Positions 17,319-27,049 of a stretch of 64,000 nucleotides of DNA are shown here, one piece after another. The DNA is taken from assembly GCF_900236475.1 (NCBI RefSeq), contig NZ_LT963352.1, positions 930,001 through 994,000 on the forward strand. The letters run 5' to 3'. The notes beneath the pieces were generated by a model, which saw only the letters and a list, made by a program, of their open reading frames with translations, did no database searches and was not told the origin of the DNA. Source of the DNA: Streptomyces chartreusis NRRL 3882 (GTDB lineage: Bacteria; Actinomycetota; Actinomycetes; Streptomycetales; Streptomycetaceae). The position numbers and the translations under genes are program-made. Every line of letters starts with the position of its first letter. The first letter of the stretch is position 1.

Positions 17319-18197
17319 ATGAGCAGCACCAGTGCCGCGGCTACCTTAGACGCCGAATCGATCAAGCCCGTCACCGGTTGGAGCGGCGACGCCGACTACT
17401 TCGTGGTGAGGGAGCACCAGGCCTTCGAGCCGGAGGCCGTTCTCGACGTGCTGCGCGGCAAGGTAGCCGGTGTCATCTTCCGCGGCATGGTCAAGCCCGA
17501 GGACTGTGCTGAGCTGGCGAACCGGTTCTGGAACAACCCGAACCGTCAGACCCGTGGGGTCGAAGCTCCCGGTTACTACATGGGCGCGTACACCTGGCAG
17601 AAGCCGACGGCCCAGTACCTGGACGAGACGGAGCAGATCGCAGCCGCGCTCGACGAGTACCTGGACGTACCGAACAACCCGTTGGACACGTTCTACGGCG
17701 GTCTCGCCGACGCGTTGGCGAAGGAGGGCGGGACCGTGCGGCTGGCGCAGCACGAGGGCCGCCAGGGGTGCAGGGCCCTGCTGCGCTCGTGGCACGGCCA
17801 GGGGGAGTACGCGCTCGCCCCGCACGACGACAACTCGCAGCTGACGCAGCCCGGCCAGGTCGACTTCGAGATCCAGAAGGTCGGCAACCGACCCACCGGC
17901 GCGCTGAACATCTGCCTGGAGAACGGCAACGGCGGCCGCCTCGCCTACTGGAACATCCAGGCGGACGTGACGAGCAAGACGGCCCTCGGGGTGGAGCACA
18001 CCGGCTCCCCGTATCCGATGGCGTCGCTCGAAGGGATCGAGATGAAGTGGGTCGAGGTGAACGCCGGCGACGTGTACGTCTTCAACGGCAACCATGTGCA
18101 CGCGGTGGAGCCGAACACCGATCCCTCGCTCCGGCGCACCACGCTGGCGGGAATGATGGGCTTCATCGACGACCGGACCGTCGTCACCTGGACGTGA
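17319..18197 (+). CDS. Fe(II)/2-oxoglutarate-dependent oxygenase, probable hydroxylase
   Basis: A 292-residue protein with a cupin-type oxygenase pattern: H169-D170-D171 supplies an intact HxD metal pair, His259 or His261 in FNGNHVHAVEP the distal ligand, and Arg272/273 the 2OG-binding base. An intact Asp favours hydroxylation over halogenation (radical halogenases carry Gly/Ala there). The general look (APHDD..QL, then FEIQ) recalls free-amino-acid oxygenases of the BesD superfamily, but I cannot confirm that. Codon 10 is TTA, so translation probably depends on the bldA tRNA. AGGTGGG precedes the ATG. It is the first gene of block B. Confidence 0.75.
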   Translation: MSSTSAAATLDAESIKPVTGWSGDADYFVVREHQAFEPEAVLDVLRGKVAGVIFRGMVKPEDCAELANRFWNNPNRQTRGVEAPGYYMGAYTWQKPTAQYLDETEQIAAALDEYLDVPNNPLDTFYGGLADALAKEGGTVRLAQHEGRQGCRALLRSWHGQGEYALAPHDDNSQLTQPGQVDFEIQKVGNRPTGALNICLENGNGGRLAYWNIQADVTSKTALGVEHTGSPYPMASLEGIEMKWVEVNAGDVYVFNGNHVHAVEPNTDPSLRRTTLAGMMGFIDDRTVVTWT

Positions 18198-18228
18198 TCG
18201 TGCCGGTGTGATCGTGCCCGCCGAGGTT

Positions 18229-18260
18229 CTGGCGCCCCGTCCCGCGTCTGTCGGCGCCAG
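18229..18260 (+). terminator. possible weak hairpin after the oxygenase gene
   Basis: CTGGCGCC at 18229-18236 pairs with GGCGCCAG at 18253-18260 across a 16-nt loop, with no T-tract. It may attenuate read-through into the aldehyde dehydrogenase gene. Confidence 0.35.
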
Positions 18261-18332
18261 GCCTCACGGGCCGTTCTGAAGACGTCCACGACACGTATCG
18301 CGTAGAGAACTTGCCTGAGGTGCTGCAAGACC

Positions 18333-19730
18333 GTGAACAGGGACTTAGGACAGACCCTAGACATCGAGAACCCGCGGACCGGGGAGACGCTCGGTGAGGT
18401 CGTCCTGCTGCCGGAGCGGAAGATCTCGACCGTCGCCTGGACGGCCGAGGATGCCTTCCGCGTGTGGCGCGGCGTACCGGTCGGCGAACGGTGCGCACGG
18501 GTGCTGGAGATGGCCGGGCTCCTTGAGCAGCAAGCTCCCCGGCTCGCCCGAGAGTTCAGCCGTGAGCACGGCAAGACAGCCGCGGAGGCCGAAGCCGAAC
18601 TGGCCCGGTCCGTGGAGACGTTGCGCTGGAGCGCTCACGCGGCGGTCCGTGTCACCGGCGCCACCCCCCTCTCGGAGCGGGCGGGAGCAGAGCGCACCGT
18701 AGAGGTCGACCCGGTCGGCCCGGTGCTCGCCATCGTGTCGTGGAACTTCCCGGCCGTCGTTCTCGCCCGGAAACTGGGGCCTGCTCTGGCGATGGGATGT
18801 TCTGTCGTCATCAAGGCGCCGGAGGAGACTCCGCAGGTGATCGCCGCCTTCGCCCGGGCAGCTGCCGACGCCGGGCTTCCTCCGGGCACGGTTCAAGTGG
18901 TGCATGCCTCTGCCGAAGTGACGCAAAAGCTGGTCGGCAGGCCGGAGTTCAGGTTGGTGAGTTTCACCGGCTCGACGAAGGTCGGCAAGGCCATCGCCCA
19001 CACAGCCGCCGCCACGCTGACCCAGTGCGTTCTCGAACTGGGCGGGCACGCGCCGGTCATCGTCACCGCCGATGCCGACCTGGACCGGGCAGTCGCCCTG
19101 CTGTCCCAGGCCAAGTTCAGTTCGGCCGGACAGAGTTGCGCTGCCCCCAGCAGGTTCCTCATCGACCGGAGTGTGCACGACGAGTTCGTGGAGAAATTCG
19201 TGCGCGCGGCACCGCTGTGCGACGACGAGCGGTCGGCTCACGGCGGCTCGGGAACGATGGGCCCGTTGAACAACGCACGACGCCGGGACTCCGTTCACGC
19301 ACTCGTCCAGGACGCGGTCGAGCAGGGTGCCCGGATCCGGACGGGGGGCCGACTGCCCGACACTCCGGGTTACTACTACCCCGCCACTGTCCTGACCGAC
19401 GTGCCACCACAGGCGCGCATCCTGAGGGAGGAGCCGTTCGGGCCTGTCGCGCCGGTCGTGGCCTTCGACAGTGCCGAGGAGGCCGTGGCCATGGCGAATG
19501 CCACCGACTTCGCGCTCTCCGCCTATGTCTTCGGTGAGACCAGCCGTGCCACCGCTCTCGCCCGTCGCCTCGACGCGGGCAGTGTGTCCGTCAACTGCGT
19601 GGGCGGAGCGGCTCCCGATGCGCCGCTCGGCGGCCGGGCCGCCAGCGGCTACGGCTACGAGGGTGGTGACGAGGGTCTGCTGGCCTTCGGCCGGCTGAAG
19701 GTCCTCCAGCGCGCCACCCCGACTCGGTGA
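18333..19730 (+). CDS. NAD(P)-dependent aldehyde dehydrogenase
   Basis: A 465-residue ALDH-superfamily enzyme. It has the cofactor strand SWNFPAVVLARKLGPALAMG, FTGSTKVGK, the general-base Glu in LELGGHAP and the catalytic Cys in GQSCAAPSRF. It is closest in style to succinate-semialdehyde dehydrogenases. It oxidises an aldehyde to an acid, which fits an operon rich in ATP-grasp ligases that need carboxylates. The start is GTG at 18333 and codon 5 is TTA, a second bldA-type codon in consecutive genes. Confidence 0.88.
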   Translation: MNRDLGQTLDIENPRTGETLGEVVLLPERKISTVAWTAEDAFRVWRGVPVGERCARVLEMAGLLEQQAPRLAREFSREHGKTAAEAEAELARSVETLRWSAHAAVRVTGATPLSERAGAERTVEVDPVGPVLAIVSWNFPAVVLARKLGPALAMGCSVVIKAPEETPQVIAAFARAAADAGLPPGTVQVVHASAEVTQKLVGRPEFRLVSFTGSTKVGKAIAHTAAATLTQCVLELGGHAPVIVTADADLDRAVALLSQAKFSSAGQSCAAPSRFLIDRSVHDEFVEKFVRAAPLCDDERSAHGGSGTMGPLNNARRRDSVHALVQDAVEQGARIRTGGRLPDTPGYYYPATVLTDVPPQARILREEPFGPVAPVVAFDSAEEAVAMANATDFALSAYVFGETSRATALARRLDAGSVSVNCVGGAAPDAPLGGRAASGYGYEGGDEGLLAFGRLKVLQRATPTR

Positions 19731-19790
19731 CGCGGGACGTGCCTTCCCCCTCCAGATCCCATTGCCTTGTGTCCGTATTCAGCGAAAGCG

Positions 19791-20135
19791 ATGTCTATGC
19801 AGACCGAAGAGGCGTTCGTGACGCCCGCCACCTCGCTTGAGCAGCGCATCACGGAGCGCCGCCGCAACGATGAGTGGAAGAAGGAGCCCCGGCGTATCGA
19901 GGCGGCTGAGTGCATCGGCTGTGATTCCTGCATGCGGGCGTGCCCTCCTCAGTTCAGCGCCGTCTACAACCTCGGTCTCGACGTGGTGATCGTGCCCGAG
20001 CTCTGCAACGGCTGTGCGAAGTGTGTTCAGGCCTGCCCGGTCGACTGCATCTACCCCGATGCCGAGTGGCAGCCCACTGAGGAATCCCTGTGGACCTATG
20101 TCGAGGGTCAGGAGAACTTCCGTGCCGCGCAGTGA
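19791..20135 (+). CDS. 2[4Fe-4S] ferredoxin
   Basis: A 114-residue ferredoxin with two complete cluster motifs, CIGCDSCMRACP and CNGCAKCVQACP, on a basic N-terminal extension of about 45 residues. The ATG at 19791 is chosen; a second ATG two codons later is equally possible. It overlaps the start of the next gene, so it is probably the electron donor for an operon enzyme: either the unknown protein that follows or the histidine-box enzyme at 27050. Confidence 0.88.
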   Translation: MSMQTEEAFVTPATSLEQRITERRRNDEWKKEPRRIEAAECIGCDSCMRACPPQFSAVYNLGLDVVIVPELCNGCAKCVQACPVDCIYPDAEWQPTEESLWTYVEGQENFRAAQ

Positions 20136-22041
20136 ACCGACGGCGGTGATGGCCAAGAGCGCCAGACGGCTCGCGATGGAGGAGGCACGGCGAAGCAAAC
20201 GGCCGAGCCGCGGTGACCGGCCGGCGGGGACCACCGAGCAGCCGGACCGTGTGCTGGACGGGGCGGGCTTCGAGCGCCTGCTGAAGCAGACGCTCGCCAG
20301 CGCCCGGTCCGCACCGAGCACGGCGGACATGATCGAGACCCTGATCACCCTGGGTGGTCACCTGAAACGTGAGGACGCCGACCGGTCTTCGACCCGTGCG
20401 GAGGCGGCGGCCATCCGCATGCTCACCCGTGCCGGCCGTGCGCCCGGCCCCGGGGAACCCGGTGGCACCGGGAAGCCCGGGAGCCACGACGGCGCGGTCT
20501 TCACCAGCTCGCTCGCGCTCACCCCGCACGGCAGGATGGTCGTCACCGTTCCGGGAAACCGCACGCTGCCCCCGGAGGCCGCGGCAACCGGTGTCGCGGC
20601 CCGCATCTCCTGGACGCAGGAAGACCTCGATGAGTACCGCACCCTGCTGCTGGAGGTGGACCGGCGGACGGCCCAGGAGACCGAGGAATGCCGGGCCCTG
20701 CTGGCGGAGATGGGAGAAGACGGGCGCAAGGCCGCGGTCGACACCATCCGCAACGCGGTCTTCCTCGTCCCGCCGGTCATGTTCTTCCAGGGATCCGCCG
20801 TCTACTCGAACCTGCGCGGCGACGGAAACCTGACGGGCAAGACGCTGCTCCCCACGCATCCCGACTGCTTCCTCCACCACCTCGACCGGCTTCCGCTGGA
20901 GCTGTGGCTGGACGAGGAGACCGTCGTCATCAGCTGTCTCTGGCTGCTGCACGCGTCAGGTGGGCCGAACCGCATCGAGAGTTTCAACGGCTACCAGTTG
21001 TCCCTGGACAACATCGCCGACAACTTCCGTGCGATGCGTGACGTCTACACCGAGGCCGACCCCGGGGCGGACGTGGCCGAACTTCCGGACGGTACGCCTC
21101 ACGTATCGCAACTGCGTGACCTGGCACCGCAGTTGGCCCGGGCGCGAGCAGGCCTGGTCGACAACCGCCGGCTGCACTACGAGATCAACGCGACCACCCG
21201 CCGCAAGGCCGAGCGGGTGCTGCCCCGGACGAGCGGTACGAGCGCGCAGGAGCGGGGAATCTGCGCGCGTCTGTCTCCGCTGCTTCCGCGGTCGGCTTCC
21301 GACTTCGGCGCCGTGCTCACGGCACTGCGCGAGGACCGGGAATGGCTGGGACGCCCGTGCAACGGCTCCCCCACCGGTTTCGAGGCGCTGATCCACACCA
21401 CGGTGGCCGCCAGTGTCGAGCTGTTCGGCGCCGACTTCGCGCTGAGCCGCGGTATCCGGTCGCTGCCCAAACTCGTCGACGCGCTCGACAGGCAGGCCTG
21501 GAAGGAGATCGTGTCCTGGGAGCTGCCGGAGTTCTACTGCTGCGTCGTTCCCAGCGCGAACGCGCTCGCCCTCCATGACGGTGACCGGGCCCGGGTCGCC
21601 GACTCCGCCTGGGCGATGTCGGCACGTATGCAGTACAACACCTGGCACGTCATGCCCGGCAACCTGCCCAAGGATCCCGCGGTGCAGGCCCGGGACTTCC
21701 TCGCCCCACACGCTCTGCCGGACATCGCCGTGCACTCCGACCTGCACCACCGAGGACACGTCGCGAACAACATCCGCTACTCGGCGCGCAGTCCGGAGCA
21801 GGTCATGGTCGCCGGCCTCGCCTTCAAGAGCCTGACCGACCTGCGCGTCATGCGGTGCGAGGGCGATCCCTTCAACCAGACCGAGCTGCTGGCGGTCACC
21901 CAGGTCGCCGGGTTCCTGGCAGGGGTCTCCCAGATGGTGGCCGAGGCCGCCCGGGACGGTCGACCGGTCGAGGTCACCGCCTTCGACCACCACTGGCACC
22001 GCAAGACGATCATCGACAACGTACTGGAGCATCATGTCTGA
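20122..22041 (+). CDS. unrecognised 639-residue protein
   Basis: I do not recognise this family. It starts at GTG 20122, inside the ferredoxin gene, with AGGAGA about 8 bases upstream; ATG 20149 is an alternative. The N-terminus (to about residue 90) is basic and probably disordered, with a Gly/Pro-rich stretch near 100. The rest looks globular and largely helical. Two His-rich segments near the C-terminus stand out: residues 538-546 (H-S-D-L-H-H-R-G-H) and 622-626 (D-H-H-W-H), which could bind metal. There is no signal peptide or clear transmembrane segment. Overlap with the ferredoxin upstream and by 8 bases with the ATP-grasp gene downstream ties it to the pathway, possibly as a redox metalloenzyme; that function is a guess. 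Confidence 0.8.
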   Translation: MPRSEPTAVMAKSARRLAMEEARRSKRPSRGDRPAGTTEQPDRVLDGAGFERLLKQTLASARSAPSTADMIETLITLGGHLKREDADRSSTRAEAAAIRMLTRAGRAPGPGEPGGTGKPGSHDGAVFTSSLALTPHGRMVVTVPGNRTLPPEAAATGVAARISWTQEDLDEYRTLLLEVDRRTAQETEECRALLAEMGEDGRKAAVDTIRNAVFLVPPVMFFQGSAVYSNLRGDGNLTGKTLLPTHPDCFLHHLDRLPLELWLDEETVVISCLWLLHASGGPNRIESFNGYQLSLDNIADNFRAMRDVYTEADPGADVAELPDGTPHVSQLRDLAPQLARARAGLVDNRRLHYEINATTRRKAERVLPRTSGTSAQERGICARLSPLLPRSASDFGAVLTALREDREWLGRPCNGSPTGFEALIHTTVAASVELFGADFALSRGIRSLPKLVDALDRQAWKEIVSWELPEFYCCVVPSANALALHDGDRARVADSAWAMSARMQYNTWHVMPGNLPKDPAVQARDFLAPHALPDIAVHSDLHHRGHVANNIRYSARSPEQVMVAGLAFKSLTDLRVMRCEGDPFNQTELLAVTQVAGFLAGVSQMVAEAARDGRPVEVTAFDHHWHRKTIIDNVLEHHV

Positions 22042-23302
22042 GTCCGCGAACGGGGACGTCATCGTCTTCCTCAACCTCCGCCGGACCCCCCTGGAACAGC
22101 GCGCCACTCTCACCGCCGCCCACCGTCTGGGCTACGGTGTCGCGCTGATCGCCGACAGCCCTCCCGCCGACCTGCCCCGGGAGATCGTCCGCGTCGTCCA
22201 CAAGGTCGACACGTTCGACGACGCCGCAGTCGACGCAGCGGTCAAGGCCATCGCGGCCGACCACACGATCGCGGGCATCGTCACCTGGTCCGACCCGGGT
22301 GTCGAGTCGGTCAGCCGTATCGCGGCCGAGCGCGGCCTGCCCGCACCGTCCCCGGCCGCGGCAGAAGTCGCTCGCAACAAGTACCTGATGCGCCGGTCGC
22401 TCGCGGACCGCCCCGACCTCATCCCCGCCTTCGCTCAGGTCGTCACCTGGGACGAGACGGTCACGGCCGCTGCCCGGATCGGGTATCCGCTGGTCCTCAA
22501 GCCCGTCTCGGGCAACGGCAGCAAGGGCATCCACACGGTCCGGAACGACGACGAGCTCCGGTCCGCCTACGACCAGCTCTCCCGTTACGTGCGCCCCGAC
22601 GTCGACCGGGTGTTCACCGGCCACTCCGGTGAGATCATCATCGAGGAGTTCCTGGTCGGCACCGAGCACAGCGTCGAGGGCTGGGTGCACCGAGGTACGG
22701 TCTACATCGCCGGTGTCACCGACAAGATCACCACACCGGACTACCACCTCGAGACCGGCCATCTCTTCCCCAGTGCCCTGGCACCCGACCGGCTGGAATC
22801 CGTGCACGATCTCACGCGGGCCGTCGTCTCCGCCTTCGGGATCGACGACTGTGCCTTCCACCTGGAATGCATGGTCCACCCGGAGGGCGGCGTGAAGCTG
22901 GTGGAGTGCGCGGCGCGTGGCGGCGGTGACTTCATCATCTCCCACCTCGTGGGCCTGGCCACCGGCGAGCCCTTCTGCGAGAACACCATCCGAGTGGCCA
23001 CCGGCCAAGAGCCCGTCCTGGGAACGAAGCCCGCGCTCCACGCCGGCCTCACCAGGATCCTCGGCACACAGGAGGGCACCCTGCAAGCGATCGACGGTCT
23101 GGGCGAGGCGCTGACCGTAGCGGGTGTCGAGCACATCGCGATCGAACGCACCCCTGGCAACGCGGTGCGTGTCCCGCCCGCCGACTTCGTCTCCAGCGGC
23201 ATCCTCTCGGTGATCGCAACGGGTGACTCCCGCGCGGCTGTCGAGGCCTCCCTCGAAGCCGCTGAGAAAGCCATCACCGTCAGGGTCTGCGATGCCGGCT
23301 GA
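22034..23302 (+). CDS. ATP-grasp ligase
   Basis: A 422-residue ATP-grasp protein. The ATP lysine lies in YPLVLKPVSGNGSKG (about residue 156), the acidic adenine strand in IIIEEFLVGTEHS (about 200-212) and the metal motif in VECAARGGGDF (about 292). It resembles carboxylate-amine ligases of the BacD / L-amino-acid ligase kind, with Asn of the E-x-N motif replaced by Ala. It overlaps the preceding gene by 8 bases and the following ligase gene by 11. It probably forms one amide bond; substrates unknown. Confidence 0.85.
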   Translation: MSESANGDVIVFLNLRRTPLEQRATLTAAHRLGYGVALIADSPPADLPREIVRVVHKVDTFDDAAVDAAVKAIAADHTIAGIVTWSDPGVESVSRIAAERGLPAPSPAAAEVARNKYLMRRSLADRPDLIPAFAQVVTWDETVTAAARIGYPLVLKPVSGNGSKGIHTVRNDDELRSAYDQLSRYVRPDVDRVFTGHSGEIIIEEFLVGTEHSVEGWVHRGTVYIAGVTDKITTPDYHLETGHLFPSALAPDRLESVHDLTRAVVSAFGIDDCAFHLECMVHPEGGVKLVECAARGGGDFIISHLVGLATGEPFCENTIRVATGQEPVLGTKPALHAGLTRILGTQEGTLQAIDGLGEALTVAGVEHIAIERTPGNAVRVPPADFVSSGILSVIATGDSRAAVEASLEAAEKAITVRVCDAG

Positions 23303-24533
23303 CGGCGCGGCCCCCACCGTTGTCGTCGTGGGGTGCACGACCGCCTCGCCACACGGACAGGACCAGATGCGCAGGCTGGCCGAGCAAGCGCGTGCCCGCG
23401 GCGTGCGTTTGCTCGGGACGGACACCGCGGCGAACCTGCGGTCAGGGATCTGGCGGATGCCGGCCGACGAGTTCACGGAACTGGAGTTCACCGACGCCGA
23501 CGCCGACACGTGCCGGGCGTTCGCTGCGGCGCATCCCGAGGTGAGGGCGGTGATGACCCTGAAGGAAGCGGGGGTCGTGCCCGCCGCGCTGCTCGCCGAT
23601 GCCTTCGGGGTTGCCGGAAACAGTGTGGAGGCGGCCCGCACCATCCGGACCAAGGATCTGTGCCGAACCGTGCTGCGCGCCGCAGGGCTCGACCAGCCGC
23701 GCTTCACGGTCGTGAGCGACCTGGCCGCAGCCAGGGCGTTCCTGGCCGACACCGACAGGGCCGGAACCGGGCCGTGGATCGTCAAGCCGCGTGACGGACA
23801 GGGCAGCGCGGGCGTTTCACTGGTGCGGTCGGCGGCCGACCTGCCCACCGCTCTCGCGCGTGTGGACAGCGGCCGGCCGTTCCTGATCGAGGAGTTCATC
23901 GAGGGTGATGAGTTCTCGGCCGAAGGCGTCATGGCCGGCGGGAACTTGCGGATCCTCACGCTGACGCGGAAACGTACCGGTGCCGGTTTCATCGAGACGG
24001 GGCACCGCACACCCGCCGGTCTGGCGCCCACGACGGACGCCGCCGCACGAGCCGCAGTCGTGCGCGCCGTCACGGCGGCCGGGGTCACCCACGGCCTCGT
24101 GCACGCCGAGTTCTGGGTCACCGGCGAAGGCGACGTCGTCCTCGGGGAGATCCATGCGAGACCGGGCGGCGACTTCATCCACGCCCTCGTCGAGCACACC
24201 CTGCCCCGCTTCGAGATGTTCGGAGCACTTCTTGACGACCTTCTCGGACATCCGCCGCAGGAGACCCCTCCTCAGTGTGGTGCGGCGGGGGTGGAGTTCA
24301 TCGTCCTGGACGCCGGCCGCGTCCAGTCCGTCGAGGGGTGGGAGAAGGCCACGGACCAGCCCGCCCTGCTCGCCGCCGACCTCGACGTCCGGCCGGGCGA
24401 CGTGCTCGCGGCGGTCGGTAGTTCCGCCGATCGGCACGGCGTCTTCGTGGCGGGTGCGGCCACAGCCGACGAGGTGGAAGCCGTCCTCGCCGGGGCGAGG
24501 GACAGCCTGCGGATCGAGATCGGGGCACCCTGA
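23292..24533 (+). CDS. ATP-grasp ligase
   Basis: A 413-residue ATP-grasp protein with WIVKPRDGQGSAG (ATP lysine strand), FLIEEFIEGDEFS and GEIHARPGGDF (metal motif with His in place of Asn). It is related to its neighbours at 22034 and 25767 but clearly diverged, so substrates likely differ. The ATG at 23292 overlaps the upstream ligase by 11 bases and its stop overlaps the MFS start by one base. Confidence 0.85.
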   Translation: MPADGAAPTVVVVGCTTASPHGQDQMRRLAEQARARGVRLLGTDTAANLRSGIWRMPADEFTELEFTDADADTCRAFAAAHPEVRAVMTLKEAGVVPAALLADAFGVAGNSVEAARTIRTKDLCRTVLRAAGLDQPRFTVVSDLAAARAFLADTDRAGTGPWIVKPRDGQGSAGVSLVRSAADLPTALARVDSGRPFLIEEFIEGDEFSAEGVMAGGNLRILTLTRKRTGAGFIETGHRTPAGLAPTTDAAARAAVVRAVTAAGVTHGLVHAEFWVTGEGDVVLGEIHARPGGDFIHALVEHTLPRFEMFGALLDDLLGHPPQETPPQCGAAGVEFIVLDAGRVQSVEGWEKATDQPALLAADLDVRPGDVLAAVGSSADRHGVFVAGAATADEVEAVLAGARDSLRIEIGAP

Positions 24534-25765
24534 TGGTGGAGAACGAGGCTCCCGCCCCTGCCGGGACGGCCGACCCGAGCGTGCGCTCCGTCGGCGCCAC
24601 CATCGTGCTCGACTACCTGTTCTCCCACCTGGGCTACTTCACCCTGCTTCCCGTGCTGCCGGTGCTCATCCCCGAGCTGCATCCGGGCGTGGGCGCGTGG
24701 TGGGTCGGCGCGGCCCTGCTGATGCTGACGTTCGCCCTGCGCGGCGGTGCGTTGTTCGTCAGCGGGTATCTGCACCGTACGCCGACTCGCAGGGCCATGA
24801 TCACCGGCCTTCTTCTCGCGGCGGTCGGATTCGGTGCACTGCCCGTGGCGCCGGGCGTCCCGGGCCTGTTGCTGTGTCTGGTCCTGGCCGGGCTCGGCAT
24901 CAGCATCAACGGCCTGACCGCACGGGCATACGTCGTGATGGCCCTTCCGTCGGCCGGCGACCGTACCACGATCTTCTCCGGCATCCAGGTGGCGGTGAAC
25001 ATCTCGGCGGCCCTCGGCCCCATCGCGGCGAACTTCCTGTTCGCCGACGGGCATTACGGGTTGCTGGTGGCCTCGGTGGCGGTCCTGTACACGGCGGCCG
25101 CGCTCGCGGTGCTGTTCAGTGTCCCGGGCGGGCTGCGGCTGTCGGACGGGGCGAGCCGCCCCCCGTTGCGCCTGGGCCTTCTGAAGGTGATCGTCGCCGA
25201 TCGACAGATCCGCCGGGTCGCGGTGGTGACCGCCGTCGGCTCTCTGCTGTACGCGCAGCTCTTCTCGGCGCTGGCCCTGCAGATCGCGGATCTCACCACC
25301 CGGCCCGCGCTGCGTGCGGCGTTCTTCACGGTGAATGCCGTGCTGGTGGTGGCCCTGCAGATACCCGTCACCGTGTACATGAGGCGGGGGATGGATCGCG
25401 GGGAGCCGGCTATGCGGTATCTGCTCATGGGGCTGCTCGCCTTCTCCTGCGCGTTCGCGGCACTCGGAGTGAACGGCGGCAGTCTCGTCGTGGCCTTCGC
25501 GGCAGTGGTGGTCTTCACCTTCGGCGAGACCCTGTTCACCCCGACGGTGAGCACGGCGTTCGCCGACTTCGGCGGGGAGCGGCCCGTCGTCGAGGTACTC
25601 AACCTCCGGCAGGTGGCCACCGCGGTAGGAGAGTCGGCCGGCTCGTTCGTCGGGGGCACCTTCTTCCTGCTGGCCGCCGCTCACGGTGTCCAGGCGGGCT
25701 TCTGGTACGCGCTGGCCGCCACTGGAGTCCTGACCGCACTCCTCATCCGCAAGGGAACGCGCTGA
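24533..25765 (+). CDS. MFS transporter
   Basis: A 410-residue polytopic protein with about 12 hydrophobic segments; it resembles drug-exporter MFS proteins. It is encoded within the ligase run and translationally coupled (TGATG) to the upstream gene. It may export the block B product or a protected precursor. Substrate not deducible. Confidence 0.88.
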   Translation: MVENEAPAPAGTADPSVRSVGATIVLDYLFSHLGYFTLLPVLPVLIPELHPGVGAWWVGAALLMLTFALRGGALFVSGYLHRTPTRRAMITGLLLAAVGFGALPVAPGVPGLLLCLVLAGLGISINGLTARAYVVMALPSAGDRTTIFSGIQVAVNISAALGPIAANFLFADGHYGLLVASVAVLYTAAALAVLFSVPGGLRLSDGASRPPLRLGLLKVIVADRQIRRVAVVTAVGSLLYAQLFSALALQIADLTTRPALRAAFFTVNAVLVVALQIPVTVYMRRGMDRGEPAMRYLLMGLLAFSCAFAALGVNGGSLVVAFAAVVVFTFGETLFTPTVSTAFADFGGERPVVEVLNLRQVATAVGESAGSFVGGTFFLLAAAHGVQAGFWYALAATGVLTALLIRKGTR

Positions 25766-25766
25766 C

Positions 25767-27011
25767 ATGCACCTCCTGCTCATCGGCTACAACGACACGG
25801 CACTGGCCGCACTCGACGACTGCCGCCCGCCGGGCAGCGTCACCCTGATCGAAGAGAAAGACCTGTGGGACGCCAAGAACCTGGCGCCCAGGGCGGCGAA
25901 ACACGCCTGCCTGGGCACCGTGCTCTTCGGCCGCTATCAGCAGGATGACCATTTCCTCGAAGCAGTGCGCACGGCCGGTCCGTTCGACGCTGTGGTCGCG
26001 GGCCTGGAGTACGCGGTCGTCGCGGCAGCGCAAGCGGCCGAACTGCTCGGCCTGGCGGGCGCCGGCACCGATGCCGCGATGATCCTCAGGGACAAACTGC
26101 GGCTGCGCGAAGTCACCTCCTCGGCCGGAATGACGGGTCCGGCCTTCCGCGAGATCCACTGCGCGGCGGACATCGCGGACTTCGCCCGGGGCAGGGCCTG
26201 CGTCGTCAAGCCGGCGGGCCGTCAGGCGAGCCTGGGCGTGCTCCTGCTCGAAGCCGGCGCCGATGTCGAGCAGGCCTGGCAGGACTGCAGTCAGGCCGAC
26301 GAGGGGGTGCAGCTCGCCAAGCGGCCCATGGAATGGCGCTACCTGGTAGAAGAGCGCATGTACGGCCCCGAGTTCAGCACGGAGGCCCTCGTCCGCGAAG
26401 GTACGGTGACCTTCTGCAACCTCACACGCAAGTACACCCTGCCCGGGCCGAGCCCCGTCGAGACCGGCCACACCGTCGCGGGACGGACCGATCCGGTCTG
26501 GGCACGTGAGGTGCAGCGGCTGGTGGACGCGATCGGCTACGGCAGCGGCATTCTGCACGCCGAATGGGTCCTGACCGACGCCGGCCCACAGTTGATCGAG
26601 TGCGCCGGCCGCCCCCCGGGAGACCGGATCATGGACTTGATCGATCTGGTCTACGCGACGAACATCCACGACCGGTGGATCGGAATGCTCCTGGGCGAGG
26701 AATCCGGGCAGCACCAGGGAGAGCTGACCCCTCGGTGCGCAGCGGCGATTCGCTTCCTGACCGGTGCGGGTCCGGGCACCATCGATCACATTCAGGGCGT
26801 CGACCTCGCGCGCTCACTCCCGAGAGTGGAGCGCGTCGACATCAGCCGCAGCCCCGGGGATGTCGTCAAGGACGTGCGCTCTTCCTGGGACCGGCTGGGT
26901 CTGGTCATCGCCACCGGTGCGACGGCAGCCGAAGCGGAAGCGGCAGCGGACCGCGCTGCGTCCTCCGTGACCATCAGCATGCGCGAAATCTCGACTGTTC
27001 ACAATTCATAG
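25767..27011 (+). CDS. ATP-grasp ligase
   Basis: A 414-residue ATP-grasp protein. It shows CVVKPAGRQASLG, YLVEERMYGPEFS and LIECAGRPPGD. The glycine-rich loop after the ATP lysine is unusual (Gly-Arg-Gln-Ala-Ser-Leu), and the metal motif ends in PPGD rather than GGD. It begins 1 base after the MFS stop. It belongs with the ligases at 22034 and 23292 as a set of three in one operon. Confidence 0.83.
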   Translation: MHLLLIGYNDTALAALDDCRPPGSVTLIEEKDLWDAKNLAPRAAKHACLGTVLFGRYQQDDHFLEAVRTAGPFDAVVAGLEYAVVAAAQAAELLGLAGAGTDAAMILRDKLRLREVTSSAGMTGPAFREIHCAADIADFARGRACVVKPAGRQASLGVLLLEAGADVEQAWQDCSQADEGVQLAKRPMEWRYLVEERMYGPEFSTEALVREGTVTFCNLTRKYTLPGPSPVETGHTVAGRTDPVWAREVQRLVDAIGYGSGILHAEWVLTDAGPQLIECAGRPPGDRIMDLIDLVYATNIHDRWIGMLLGEESGQHQGELTPRCAAAIRFLTGAGPGTIDHIQGVDLARSLPRVERVDISRSPGDVVKDVRSSWDRLGLVIATGATAAEAEAAADRAASSVTISMREISTVHNS

Positions 27012-27049
27012 ACTTCTGTCGATACATGTCGACGCAGGAGACGTTTGCC

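Noticed and set aside
17319..18197. Radical halogenase rather than hydroxylase
   Set aside because: The HxD aspartate (Asp171) is intact; halogenases of this type carry Gly or Ala there to make room for chloride.
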